Shown: in pieces, positions 26,813 through 35,962 of the stretch
Numbering within the stretch: position 1 is the stretch's first letter
Layout: the number at the start of each line of letters is the position of its first letter
Source: Burkholderia humptydooensis
GTDB taxonomy: Bacteria > Pseudomonadota > Gammaproteobacteria > Burkholderiales > Burkholderiaceae
Direction: 5' to 3'
Assembly (NCBI RefSeq): GCF_001513745.1
Contig: NZ_CP013382.1
Coordinates: 124,001 to 188,000 of the forward strand
Length of the DNA: 64,000 nucleotides
Translations under genes and position numbers: made by a program
Notes under the pieces: model-generated
What the model was told of the DNA's origin: nothing
The model's database searches: none
Seen by the model: only the letters and a program-made list of their open reading frames with translations

Positions 26813-27700
26813 TTAAGGGTGTCGGCGCGCGCCGAACGGCGCCCGCAGCGCGTCGATGAACGTCGCGCCCGCGTGCGAGTCGAGGCCGCCGTCGCGCCAC
26901 AGCGCGAACACGCCGACCGACAGCGCCGGCTCGATCGGCCGGATCGCGACCGGCTCGCCGGGCGCGCGCGCCGTCAGCTCGTCGAGCAGCACGCGGCCGA
27001 CGCCGCGCGCGGCGAGCGCCCGCGCGACGTACCACGTATGCGCCTCGACCATCGTCACGCGATCTTCGCCGAACGCTTCGAGCGCGTTGCCGATCGCGTC
27101 GCCGAGCGGGTCTTCGGTGCCGATGCCGATCGATTCGCCTTCCATGAATTCGTGCAGCGACAGCGGTGCGTCCTGCGCGTCGTCGTCGGGCGGGCCGACG
27201 CTGACGACGGCCGTGCGGCCGAGCTCGGTCGACGTGATGCCGGGCCGCGTCGGCGGATCGATTGCGACGGCGACGTCGAGATCGCGCGTGAGCAACGCGT
27301 TCAGCAGCGCGTCGGTGTGCAAGGTCTGGATCTTCAGCGCGACGCGCGGGTAATCGCCGCGGAACGCCTTCACGGCCTGCGGGATCAGGCTCAGGCCGAG
27401 ACTCGGCAGGCAGCCGACGCGCAGATGGCCCTCGGGCTGCAGCGCCAGATTGCGCGCGAGCGTGCGGATGCGGTCGAGGCTCGACTGGAGTTTCTGCGTC
27501 TCGCCGAACAGCAGCTCGGCTTCGCGCGTCGGCAGCAGGCGGCCGTGCGCGCGGTTGAAGAGACGGATGCCGAGGTTCTGCTCGGCGTGCGCGAGCACCT
27601 TGCTGACGGCGGGCTGCGATACGCACAGCAACTGCGCGGCTTTCGACAGCGAGCCGGTGCGCATGATCGCATGGAAGACTTCGATGTGGCGCAGGCGCAT
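26813..27700 (-). CDS. LysR-family transcriptional regulator
   Basis: 295 residues from ATG 27700 (an upstream in-frame start at 27760 only adds a family-unlike extension). It begins MRLRHIEVFHAIMRTGSLSK with the helix-turn-helix at about residues 15-38 (LLCVSQPAVSKVLAHAE), followed by a linker helix and a co-inducer domain. It precedes the D-amino-acid dehydrogenase gene by 98 bases on the same strand and probably controls that gene and the binding protein behind it. The inducer is unknown; a D-amino acid would be the simplest candidate. Confidence 0.85.
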   Translation of the reverse strand: MRLRHIEVFHAIMRTGSLSKAAQLLCVSQPAVSKVLAHAEQNLGIRLFNRAHGRLLPTREAELLFGETQKLQSSLDRIRTLARNLALQPEGHLRVGCLPSLGLSLIPQAVKAFRGDYPRVALKIQTLHTDALLNALLTRDLDVAVAIDPPTRPGITSTELGRTAVVSVGPPDDDAQDAPLSLHEFMEGESIGIGTEDPLGDAIGNALEAFGEDRVTMVEAHTWYVARALAARGVGRVLLDELTARAPGEPVAIRPIEPALSVGVFALWRDGGLDSHAGATFIDALRAPFGARRHP

Positions 27701-27793
27701 GACGGGGGCGAGGCGGATCTTCGTGCGTTGGACACTACCGCGTGTCGCGGCCGTTCGCAATCCTGTTCGGCACGGAAGGCGGCCGCTCCGGCG

Positions 27794-28555
27794 TCACCCC
27801 AGGTTGCGGATGTCGGCGGTCGGCGTCGTGCCGAAATCGTCGCTCAGCACATAGTCGATCAATTGGCGCGCGGCGTCGTCAGGCGTTGTCAGCGCGCCGC
27901 TCGACTTCAGTTGCTCGAACCGCTCGCGCGACGGAAACCGGTCGCCGCTCGTCGCGCGGATCGTCGCCTGCATGCCGGTGTCCACGACGCCCGGCGCGAC
28001 GCTGCAGATCCGCAGCGCGCGATTCGCGTCCAGCGCGACCGCCCGCGCATGATGATCGAGCGCGGCCTTGGTCGCGCAGTAGACGCTCCAGCCCGCATAC
28101 GCGTTGCGCGCCGCGCCGCTCGAGACGTGGGCGATGCGGCGCTCGGCCGTTTCCGGCGCGATCTTCGCGATCGCGCTCGCGAGCATCAGCGGCGTCGCGA
28201 CGTTCAGGCCGACCGCGCGCGCGATCGCCGCCGCGTCCTGCGTGTCGAGCGGGCCGATCGGCTCGACGGTTCCCGCGTTGTTGAACAGCAGCACGCGGCT
28301 CGCGCCGGAGACGAATTCGCCGAGCGCATCGCCGCCGAGCCAGGCCTGAACGCGCGCCGGGTCCGACAGATCCAGCTCGGCCTCGACGAGCCTGCCGCGC
28401 GCCTGCGCGCCGAGCGATGGATGGCGGCTGCGCGACAGACCGAGCACCGCGATGTCCCGCTGCAGCAGTTGCGCGGCGAGCGCGGCGCCGAGCCCGCGCG
28501 TGTGGCCGGTGACGATCGCGCGAACGGCGGGCAGTGGAGAAGGGGAAGTGGCCAT
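27794..28555 (-). CDS. Short-chain dehydrogenase/reductase (SDR)
   Basis: 253 residues from ATG 28555; the longer open frame upstream is not family-like. TGHTRGLGAALA is the Rossmann TGxxxGxG motif, NNAGTVEP the NAG motif, and the catalytic set is Ser in HVSSGAARNAY with YCATKAAL as YxxxK. It should reduce or oxidise a carbonyl/alcohol with NAD(P)H. The pattern resembles sepiapterin-reductase/YueD-like classical SDRs, but the substrate is not determinable. Probably monocistronic; the 93-base gap to the LysR gene could hold that gene's promoter. Confidence 0.85.
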   Translation of the reverse strand: MATSPSPLPAVRAIVTGHTRGLGAALAAQLLQRDIAVLGLSRSRHPSLGAQARGRLVEAELDLSDPARVQAWLGGDALGEFVSGASRVLLFNNAGTVEPIGPLDTQDAAAIARAVGLNVATPLMLASAIAKIAPETAERRIAHVSSGAARNAYAGWSVYCATKAALDHHARAVALDANRALRICSVAPGVVDTGMQATIRATSGDRFPSRERFEQLKSSGALTTPDDAARQLIDYVLSDDFGTTPTADIRNLG

Positions 28556-29171
28556 GTCGATGCGAAAAATGAAGGGAACGGGGTGCGCGATGCGGCATGC
28601 GTCGGTGACGGATTCGAGCGGCGTTTGTCCGCCCGCGGGCCGGCGCGCGGCGCGACGATCGGACAAGCCGGTATCGTAACGTCGGCGCCGGCTTGGCGCA
28701 AACGTCCCGTTCACGCAATCCGTTTTTTTGCGAGGTCGCCCGTCTGCGATTAAAGCCCGGGCAATTTCTGACGAATTTCTTCATGACACGATTGCATGCT
28801 AGCCTTGACTCCGAATCGTCGATGACATGCCGAATGCGAAGTGAAAACGATTCGGCGAATCCGCCGGCCCGGCGATGCAAACCGTCGAATGGCGGCGCGC
28901 TTTCGCCGGATTTTTCGAAGCCGTCTTCGAAACTCATGCCCGATGGAGCCGATCACGCAGGCATTCGCACAGCAATTCAGCCGGGAATTGAATGCCGAAT
29001 GCGTCGGCAGCCGGCCTGACGAGTGAATGGCGTCGGCGCGAAACAAACGCAGCGCGGCGGCAGTGGCGGGCGACCAATCAACGAGGGCTGCGACGATTCG
29101 TTCGTCGTACTCACCTATGTCATACCCGGCGACTTATAGTTTCGACGGGGCAGATCGGGAGAGCATGATTC
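28556..29171. other. Divergent intergenic region, SDR / beta-propeller gene
   Basis: Contains the promoters of both flanking genes. No open frame with gene-like composition was found. A GGGAGAG ribosome site lies just before the start at 29172. Nothing RNA-like was recognised. Confidence 0.4.
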
Positions 29172-31088
29172 ATGGTCAAGAAACGAATTCGTGCCGTGTT
29201 CGCCGCCGCGTTCGTCGGGCTGGCCGCGCACGCAGCGCACGCGCAATACACGACGGACTGGATCGCGAACACCTATGGCACCATCGCATCGCACGTCGGC
29301 AACAACGCGCGGTCGATGTGGGTCTCGCCCGAAGGCGTGATCTATACGGCGTCCTTCTGGGACGAAAACGCGGGCGGCGTCGCGATCTACCAGAACGGCA
29401 AGACCCTCGGCTCGATCGGCACGCACGCGGAGTTTCAGGGCGGGGCGATCACCGGCAACGCAACGTCGGTCTTCGCGGCGATGCAGTACAGCACCCCGCA
29501 GGGCAGCGGCACGGTGGGGCGCTACAACCGGGCGACGCTGCAGCGCGACCTCACGATTCCGGTCAGCGTGTGGAACGCGGTCAGCCGGGCCGACGTGATC
29601 ACCGGCCTCGCGACCGCGGGCACGCTGCTCTATGCGAGCGACTACTTCGGCAATCGCGTGCGCGTATTCACGACCGACGGCGTCTGGCAACGCGACATCG
29701 GCATCACGAACCCCGGCGCGCTCGCGCTCGACGATGCCGGAAACCTGTGGGTCGCGCAAAAGAATGCGGCGAAGATCGTCGAATTCGGCCCGGCCGGCGC
29801 GCTGCTGAACACGATCCAGATGCCGACGGCGTCGCGGCCGGCTTCGCTGTATTACGACGCGTCGAAGCGGCAGTTGATGGTCGGCGATCAGGGGCCCGAC
29901 ATGAACATCAAGCTCTACGCGATCGCGGGCGCGCCGACGCAGGTCGGCACGTTCGGCGTGCAGGGCGGCTACCTCGACACGACGACGGGCATCAGGGGCC
30001 AGGTCGGCGACAGGCGCTTCACGCGCGTGGTCGGCATCGGCAAGGATTCGGCCGGCACGCTGTACGTGCTCAACAATCCGTGGGGCGGCGGCTGGGATCT
30101 CGGCCGCAACGGCGCGACCGACATTCACGCATACGGCGCGCTCGGCAATTCGCTGTGGAAGCTGCAGGCGCTGAACTTCGAGGCAATCGCGGCGCCTGAT
30201 CCGACGACAGACGGCACGCTGTTCTACAGCGGAATGAACATTTACTCGGGCACGGCGGGCGGCACCTTCATCGCGAACACGGTCGATCCGTTCACGTATC
30301 CGTCCGACCCGCGTCTCGACATGAACGACTATCAGCGCGGCCAGCATTTCGGCCAGCTCGTCAGCGTCGGCGGCAACAAGATACTTGTCGCGTCGGGGCA
30401 GAACCCAGGCAACTTCAACTTCTATCACTTCAACGCGGCGAGCGGCTACATCGCGATTCCCGACGCGTCGCTGCCGGGCAAGGGGTTCAATACGTCGCTG
30501 CAGGTGACGGCGGGTTTCTCGATCGACAACAAGGGCGACGTGTGGGCGGGCCTCAACGGGACGAACGCGATCTCGCACTACCCGCTGACGGGCTTCGATG
30601 CGAACGGCAAGCCGTCGTGGGGCGCGCCCGTGTCGATCCCGACGCCGGCGAGCGTCCAGCCGACCACGCGCATTCTCTACCTGTCGGACAGCGATACGAT
30701 GATCCTCGCGCAGGGCATCGCGGGGAGCTGGGACTGGACCGCGATGAACGGTCGGATCGAGGTGTATCACGGCTGGAACGCGGGCAACGTCGCGCAGCCG
30801 AATCCGGTCATCACGCTCGCGAGCCCCAATCCGAAGTCGATCGCGGCGGCCGGCAACTATCTGTTCGTCGGCTACGTGCACACGGTGCCGAATATCGACG
30901 TATTCGATCTCAACACCGGCCAGCTCGTCACCACGCTGACCAACTCGAACACCGGCATGATGGACGTCGGCAACGACGTCGATTCGATGTACGGCCTCAG
31001 GGCGTATCTGCGATCGACCGGCGAATACGTGGTCACGAAGGACAACTACAACGGATCGAGCGTCGTCGTCTATCGCTGGCGGCCGTGA
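29172..31088 (+). CDS. Exported beta-propeller-like protein of unknown function
   Basis: 638 residues. Signal peptide MVKKRIRAVFAAAFVGLAAH, cleaved near AHAQY. The mature protein consists of repeats with the flavour of NHL/SMP-30 propeller blades: VSPEGVIYTASFWDEN, LALDDAGNLWVAQKN, IGKDSAGTLYVLNNP and FSIDNKGDVWAGLNG are blade-like units of 'D-x-x-G-x-hydrophobic-W/Y-V' pattern, six to eight in all. No catalytic motif is seen; such folds bind sugars, peptides or metals, or act as gluconolactonases or lyases. Periplasmic or secreted. It stands alone with its own promoter region and a terminator hairpin at 31093-31116. Confidence 0.7.
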   Translation: MVKKRIRAVFAAAFVGLAAHAAHAQYTTDWIANTYGTIASHVGNNARSMWVSPEGVIYTASFWDENAGGVAIYQNGKTLGSIGTHAEFQGGAITGNATSVFAAMQYSTPQGSGTVGRYNRATLQRDLTIPVSVWNAVSRADVITGLATAGTLLYASDYFGNRVRVFTTDGVWQRDIGITNPGALALDDAGNLWVAQKNAAKIVEFGPAGALLNTIQMPTASRPASLYYDASKRQLMVGDQGPDMNIKLYAIAGAPTQVGTFGVQGGYLDTTTGIRGQVGDRRFTRVVGIGKDSAGTLYVLNNPWGGGWDLGRNGATDIHAYGALGNSLWKLQALNFEAIAAPDPTTDGTLFYSGMNIYSGTAGGTFIANTVDPFTYPSDPRLDMNDYQRGQHFGQLVSVGGNKILVASGQNPGNFNFYHFNAASGYIAIPDASLPGKGFNTSLQVTAGFSIDNKGDVWAGLNGTNAISHYPLTGFDANGKPSWGAPVSIPTPASVQPTTRILYLSDSDTMILAQGIAGSWDWTAMNGRIEVYHGWNAGNVAQPNPVITLASPNPKSIAAAGNYLFVGYVHTVPNIDVFDLNTGQLVTTLTNSNTGMMDVGNDVDSMYGLRAYLRSTGEYVVTKDNYNGSSVVVYRWRP

Positions 31089-31092
31089 CGGC

Positions 31093-31116
31093 GTCCGCGC
31101 GCATCGCCGCGCGGAC
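31093..31116 (+). terminator. Hairpin after the beta-propeller gene
   Basis: GTCCGCGCG and CGCGCGGAC are nine-base perfect complements with a six-base loop, starting five bases after the stop codon and followed by ATTTG. A plausible intrinsic terminator with a weak T-run. Confidence 0.5.
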
Positions 31117-31479
31117 ATTTGAAATAAGAACGCCGTGTTGCACGCTGTTTCGCATCGTTTAGTAAATATGATAAAAACATTACGGCACCCTTCATTTCAT
31201 TGACGAAGAAACCAATCGCCATGAAAACGCGCAGGTGATTCAAATTTCTTATCCCCACCTCGGTTCGAAATTCCGGGCGGCGCTCGCCCTGTCGCGGGCG
31301 AAGCGCCGATGCGCCGCGCGTGACGTCAGTGGAACGCTTTTGATCATGGGCCGATCTATTAATCGAACATCGTGACGCCGGATCGCTGCGTCGCTAAAGG
31401 CGCGGCGATCCGTGCCGATAACCCGTTCCACACGACATGACTCGAAGAAACGAGGGACCGCATACGCAACGAATACACG
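31117..31479. other. Intergenic region upstream of the small T6SS-adjacent gene
   Basis: Holds an AT-rich stretch (about 31155-31260) that may contain a promoter for the gene at 31480. No gene or RNA was recognised. Confidence 0.35.
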
Positions 31480-31758
31480 ATGAATCGGCTTCGGCAAGAA
31501 CTGCTCGATCACTTCGAAAAGCGATTCGAGAAAACCTTGAAGCGCGCGCGCGAAACGTGTTCTTACGTCGACGTCATGCCGTCGATCGCCGAGGAGCCGA
31601 AAGGCACGCTGATCGCCACCGTCACGCTCGTCACGGTCGGAAAGGATCAGCCGGACGACGCCGAGCCGTCGCGATCCAGCGCGCTCTACGAGTATGTGCA
31701 GCGCAGCCGTTCGGGCGGCTACGAGGGCTGGCGCTGCTATCGCGACTGGCTCGACTGA
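31480..31758 (+). CDS. Small hypothetical protein next to tssM
   Basis: 92 residues, no signal peptide. The N-terminal third is a charged helix (LLDHFEKRFEKTLKRARET), and the rest has a beta-like segment (GTLIATVTLVTVGKDQP) and an aromatic C-terminus (GYEGWRCYRDWLD). No family recognised. It is convergent with tssM (109-base gap), so it is not part of the T6SS operon, and whether it serves the secretion system is unknown. Composition is compatible with a real small gene. Confidence 0.55.
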   Translation: MNRLRQELLDHFEKRFEKTLKRARETCSYVDVMPSIAEEPKGTLIATVTLVTVGKDQPDDAEPSRSSALYEYVQRSRSGGYEGWRCYRDWLD

Positions 31759-31867
31759 AGCGGCCGCGGCGCTTGCCGCGCGAGTCGCTTCGCCGCGCGC
31801 CGTCGATGCCGCTTACGCCTGCGCCTCACGCCGAGGCGACACTTGCTGGGCACGACGTTCGCAACGT

Positions 31868-34800
31868 TCACAGCGCGCGCGAGCGAACCGCCTGTGTCGC
31901 CCGTTGCGCCTGTTGCCCACGATGCGCGGCGTCCGCGGCGGGCGGCGCGGGCGGGCTCGCCGGCGGCAGTCCGGGCGGCGCGCCGGTGTCCGCGAGATTG
32001 AACATCGGCATCGCGCCCGGGCACCGGAACGTCGTCAGCACGTCGCTCGTCAGCGGATTCGCGACGCTGCCGGCGCTCGCGATGTCGAGCACCGCCTTGC
32101 GGCCGTCGAAGTCGAGCGTGACGCGCGTGCGGCCGGGCGTCGCCGTTTCGGCCACGCGCCCCTTCTGCAACAGGCGCAGCAGCGCCCACGGGCCGTCCGT
32201 CGACACCGTCGACGTGTCGGGCCGAATCCGCGGGCTCGCGGTGAGCTCCGCGTGAACGCCGCCGCGCGGCCCCGGCCAGCTCACCGCGAACGGCGCGACG
32301 GGGCCGTGCTGATAGAGCGTCGTCTGTCCGTCGATGTCGATCGCGAGGCCCGTGATCGTCGGGTCCAGCTCGGGAATCCGGATGTCGGCCTTCCACGCCA
32401 TCTGCTTCTGGCCGGGCGCGCCGAAAAACACTTCGCGGATCGCCTTCGCGTGCTGGAACGGTTCGAGATCGGGGCCCTGCACCGGCTCGGTCGCGCCGGG
32501 CAGCGTCTTGTAGCGCCACGGCCGCGTCGACGTGTCGACGAACGGCGCGAGCGTCTTCGCGAAGAAGTCGTCGATCACGCCGCCCTGCGCGAACACGCGC
32601 GTGAAATCCTCGATGCCGACGTCGCGCCTGCTGTCGGCCGCGAACGGATAGTTGCCCTCGATCGCGAGGCGGCAAACGTCGCCCACCGTCGCCTGCAACT
32701 GTCGCGACAGCAACTGGCTGATGCCGCGGTTCACTTCGCGCGAGCCCTGCGCGGCGAGCTCGGTCAGCACCGCGCGAAACGGCGCGGGCATCGTCTGCGC
32801 CGCCATCTTCAGCTTCGCCGCGGTGTCGTTCGCGGGCGGCATGCTGTTGTTCGTCAGCGCGTCGTCCGCGACGGTCAGCGCCGTGTAATAGTCGTTCAGC
32901 AGGTTCGCGACCGCATCGAGCCCGCTCTTGCCCGCCGGCGCGGCCGGCGGCGGCGGGCCCGTCTGCGTGTCCGCACGGCCCGTCACCATTTCGCGCAGGC
33001 CCGCGAAGCGGTTGTCGACGAGCTCGCGCTCGACGCGTTCCTCCGCGCGCACGCCGAGCACCTTGTCCGCTTTCTGGCTCAACTGGTCGGACGCCTTTTG
33101 CAGGAACGAGCGGTCGGCGCTCGCGACGGGCTGCGCGAGCGTCGTCTCGCGAACCGCCGCGCGCGCGAGCCGATCGAGCGGCGAATCCGGCGCCGCGAAG
33201 CTGCGCAGCACCACGAGGTCGAACGCGAGACTCGTGCCGCCGATCGTCCGGATGTCGCCGAGAAACGCGTCCCATTGCTGCGCGTATTCCATCAGGTATT
33301 GCCGGCGGATCGCTTCGGTCAGCGGATCGCCGGCGAGCGCGATCGCGTTTGCGATCTCAGCCGTTTTTTTTTTGAGCGCCGCCGAGATAGGCGCGGCCCA
33401 TCACCCATGCGTCGTCTTCGCGCGCGGCCTGCACGAATTCGGCGAGACGCTTGTCGAACACGCGCCGGTAGCCGTCGAACGTGAAGAGGCCGGGCACGCC
33501 GCGCGCGAGCGGCGCGCCGCTCGCGCGCGTGAACACGGTGCCGGCCTGCGGGCCGACGGCCCGGATCAGCGTGAACTCGTCGGGCGCTTCTTTCTCCATC
33601 GCCGCCTTCGCGCGCTCGTAGAGCCGCTCGGTCGCGTTGCTGCCGTCCAGAAACGCGCGCGCCTGCCGGATCAGCGCGTCGTTGCGGATCAGCGGGGATT
33701 GCACGACGCGCTCGCCGGAGAACAACTGCCCGATGTGCGCGATCATCGACGCGCGGCCGCCGAAGACCGCGGCGCTGTCGGTCCGCGCCCAGTCGTCGAG
33801 AACCCACGCCTCGACCTGCGCGGCGTCGAAGCGGGCCTTGTCGTACAGCATCAGGTAGACGCGCAGCGCGTCATACGCGGCCTTCGGATCGCGATCGGCG
33901 ATCGCCTGCGACAGCACCGCCTCGATGCGTCTCACGATCTGCGGCAGCAGCAGGTTGTCCTCGAGCGCGCTGTACGTGCGCTGGCTTTCGGCGACGATGC
34001 CGGGCGGCGTGTACAAGCCGAACCGCCAGCCGCCGTCCGGCGCGGACAGGTCGAGCCCCGGGTACGCGGGCAGAGCGCGCGCTTGCGTCAGCACGTCGGG
34101 CACGGCCTCGGGCTTCGGCGTCCTGTACAACTGGCCGACCTGGGACGCGAGCGCCGTCGTCTTGCGCGCGACCGCGTCGAGATAATCGCCGTTGTTGCCC
34201 ATGCTGACGCGCAGGCCGATCGCGGCCCACGCGAACAGCAGCAGCGCGAGCGCGTGACCGGCGAGGCCGAGCGTGCGCGAGCGGTACTCCCACCGGAGAT
34301 TCGGCTGGACGAGACGCGCGTCCGGAATGACGATCTTCGTCAGCAGATCGTGCAGGAAGAAGCTCTGGCCGGTTTCCTGCTGCGCCGCGCGCGCGGCCGC
34401 GGCCGGCGCGCGGCCCGTCGCGGCGGCGAGGCGCTGCGCGACGGTGCGCGTTTCGGCGACGATTTCGCCGCCCGTCTGCGCGGCGCTCGTGAAGTACACG
34501 CCGCGCAGCGTCGCGTGGTGCTGCGTGTCGTCGTAGCGGGAATCGACGAAGACGCGATCGATCAGTTCGCCGAGCGGGCGCGTCAGAACGAGAAATTCCT
34601 CCGCCAGCGCGGCGAGCCGGCGGCGTCTTTGCGTGTCGTGCTCTTCCTGCAGGCGCGTGTTGACGCCCGCCGCGAGCCGCGCGGCCAGCTCGCCCAGCTC
34701 GTCGGCGCAGCGCGCATGGATGCCTTCGCCGGCGATGGTCTCCTTGCCGTACGGCAGCGTGAAGCCCCACGTCTGCGCGCGGCCCTCGGTGGTCAGCGAG

Positions 34801-35933
34801 CTGAAGTACTCGGCGAATCCCCGCAGCCGGTCCATCTTCGTGACGAGCAGATAGACGGGGAAGCGCACGCCCAGCTCCGCGCGCAGTTCGGCGAGCCGCG
34901 CGCGCAGCGCGGCGGCTTCGGCATGGCGCGCGTTTTCGTCGGCGCTCGTCAGCGCGGCGACGTCGACGGCGAGCAGCGCGCCGTTGATCGGCTCGCGGGG
35001 GCGGTGCTTGCGCAGCATCCGAAGAAAGCCGAGCCATTCGGCCTGATCGACGGTCTGCCGCCATTGCGCTTGCCGTTCGTCGACGAACGCGAGGTTCGGC
35101 GCCGTCGCCGGGGCCGCCGACGCGGCCGCCGCCGTCGCCATCGCGGCGGCGGCCGATTGCGGCACGGCCTGCGTCGACGTGCCGTGACGCGTGTAATGCC
35201 CGGCCGTGTCGATCAGCACCGCATCGTTGGTCAGCCACCAGTCGACGGAGCCGCCGTGATCCGGCAGCCCGGCCGCCGCCCGCTGCATCTGCGCCGCGAC
35301 CGGAAACGACAGCCCGGCGTTGACGAGCGCGCTCGTCTTGCCCGACGCCTGCGAGCCGAGCGTGACGTACCACGGCAGTTCGTACAGATAGCGCTTGCCG
35401 CGCAACAGGCGGCCGAGCCCGCGCGCGCCGGTGCGCATGCCCTTCAGGCGCGCGATCGCGCCGGCGATCGCCGCGTTGACCGCGATCAGCCGGCCGGCCG
35501 CGGGCGATTCGTGCTGCTTGCTGCCGAACTCGAGCAGGTTCTTCAGAAAGTCCGGGTCCGTGCGCATCTTGCGCAGCAGCCGGAACGCGAGGTGCAGCGC
35601 GAACGCCGCGAGCACGACCGCGATCGCGATCGCCCGGACCGATTCCGGCGCGAACGGCGTCGCGCGGCCGAACGCGAGCAGCGGCGACGCATGCCAGATC
35701 AGCACGCAGAGCAGCGCGACGAACACCACGCCCGTCGGCCAGCCCGCGAGCCACAGCAGCACGCCCGCCAGCAGCAGCGCGATCGCGAGGACGCGCATGC
35801 CCGCGCCCGCGAGCGGCGTGAGCCCGCCGAACGCGACGAACGGGCCGGCGAACCAGATGACGAGCGCGACGACGAGCAGCGCGACGAACGCGAGGAACGG
35901 TCGCGACACCAGAAAGGACAGGAACTTGTTCAT
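31868..35933 (-). pseudogene. tssM: TssM (IcmF) inner-membrane T6SS protein, frame interrupted by a poly(A) tract
   Basis: Read leftward from ATG 35933, the first part (858 codons to TGA 33357) has two early membrane helices pairs, a Walker A GSQASGKT (about residue 190), a third membrane segment ALALLLFAWAAIGL and the cytoplasmic-periplasmic body. It stops at GGAQKKNG right after ten As (33364-33373). The other frame continues without a break as TAEIANAIALAGD, then RRQYLMEYAQQWDAFL and so on to 31868, giving the C-terminal periplasmic domain. With nine As the whole would be one protein of about 1354 residues, a normal TssM length. TssM forms the trans-envelope complex with TssL and TssJ and is essential. 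The break may be a sequencing error, a phase-variable tract or a slippage site. Confidence 0.85.
33364..33373. repeat. Ten-base homopolymer (A10 on the coding strand) inside tssM
   Basis: Ten Ts on the plus strand, an exceptional tract in GC-rich coding DNA. Nine would keep the tssM frame open; ten shift it to a stop four codons later. Such tracts are classical sites of slipped-strand mutation and of RNA-polymerase slippage. Confidence 0.95.
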
Positions 35934-35962
35934 GTCGGGGTTCCGAGTGAGCGGGCCGCGGA

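Noticed and set aside
23937..26816. A 959-codon plus-strand frame across glycine-zipper, binding-protein and dehydrogenase genes
   Set aside because: It overlaps three well-supported genes in another frame or strand and has shadow composition.
29115..31118. A 667-codon minus-strand frame opposite the beta-propeller gene
   Set aside because: Shadow; the plus-strand protein has a signal peptide and ordered repeats.
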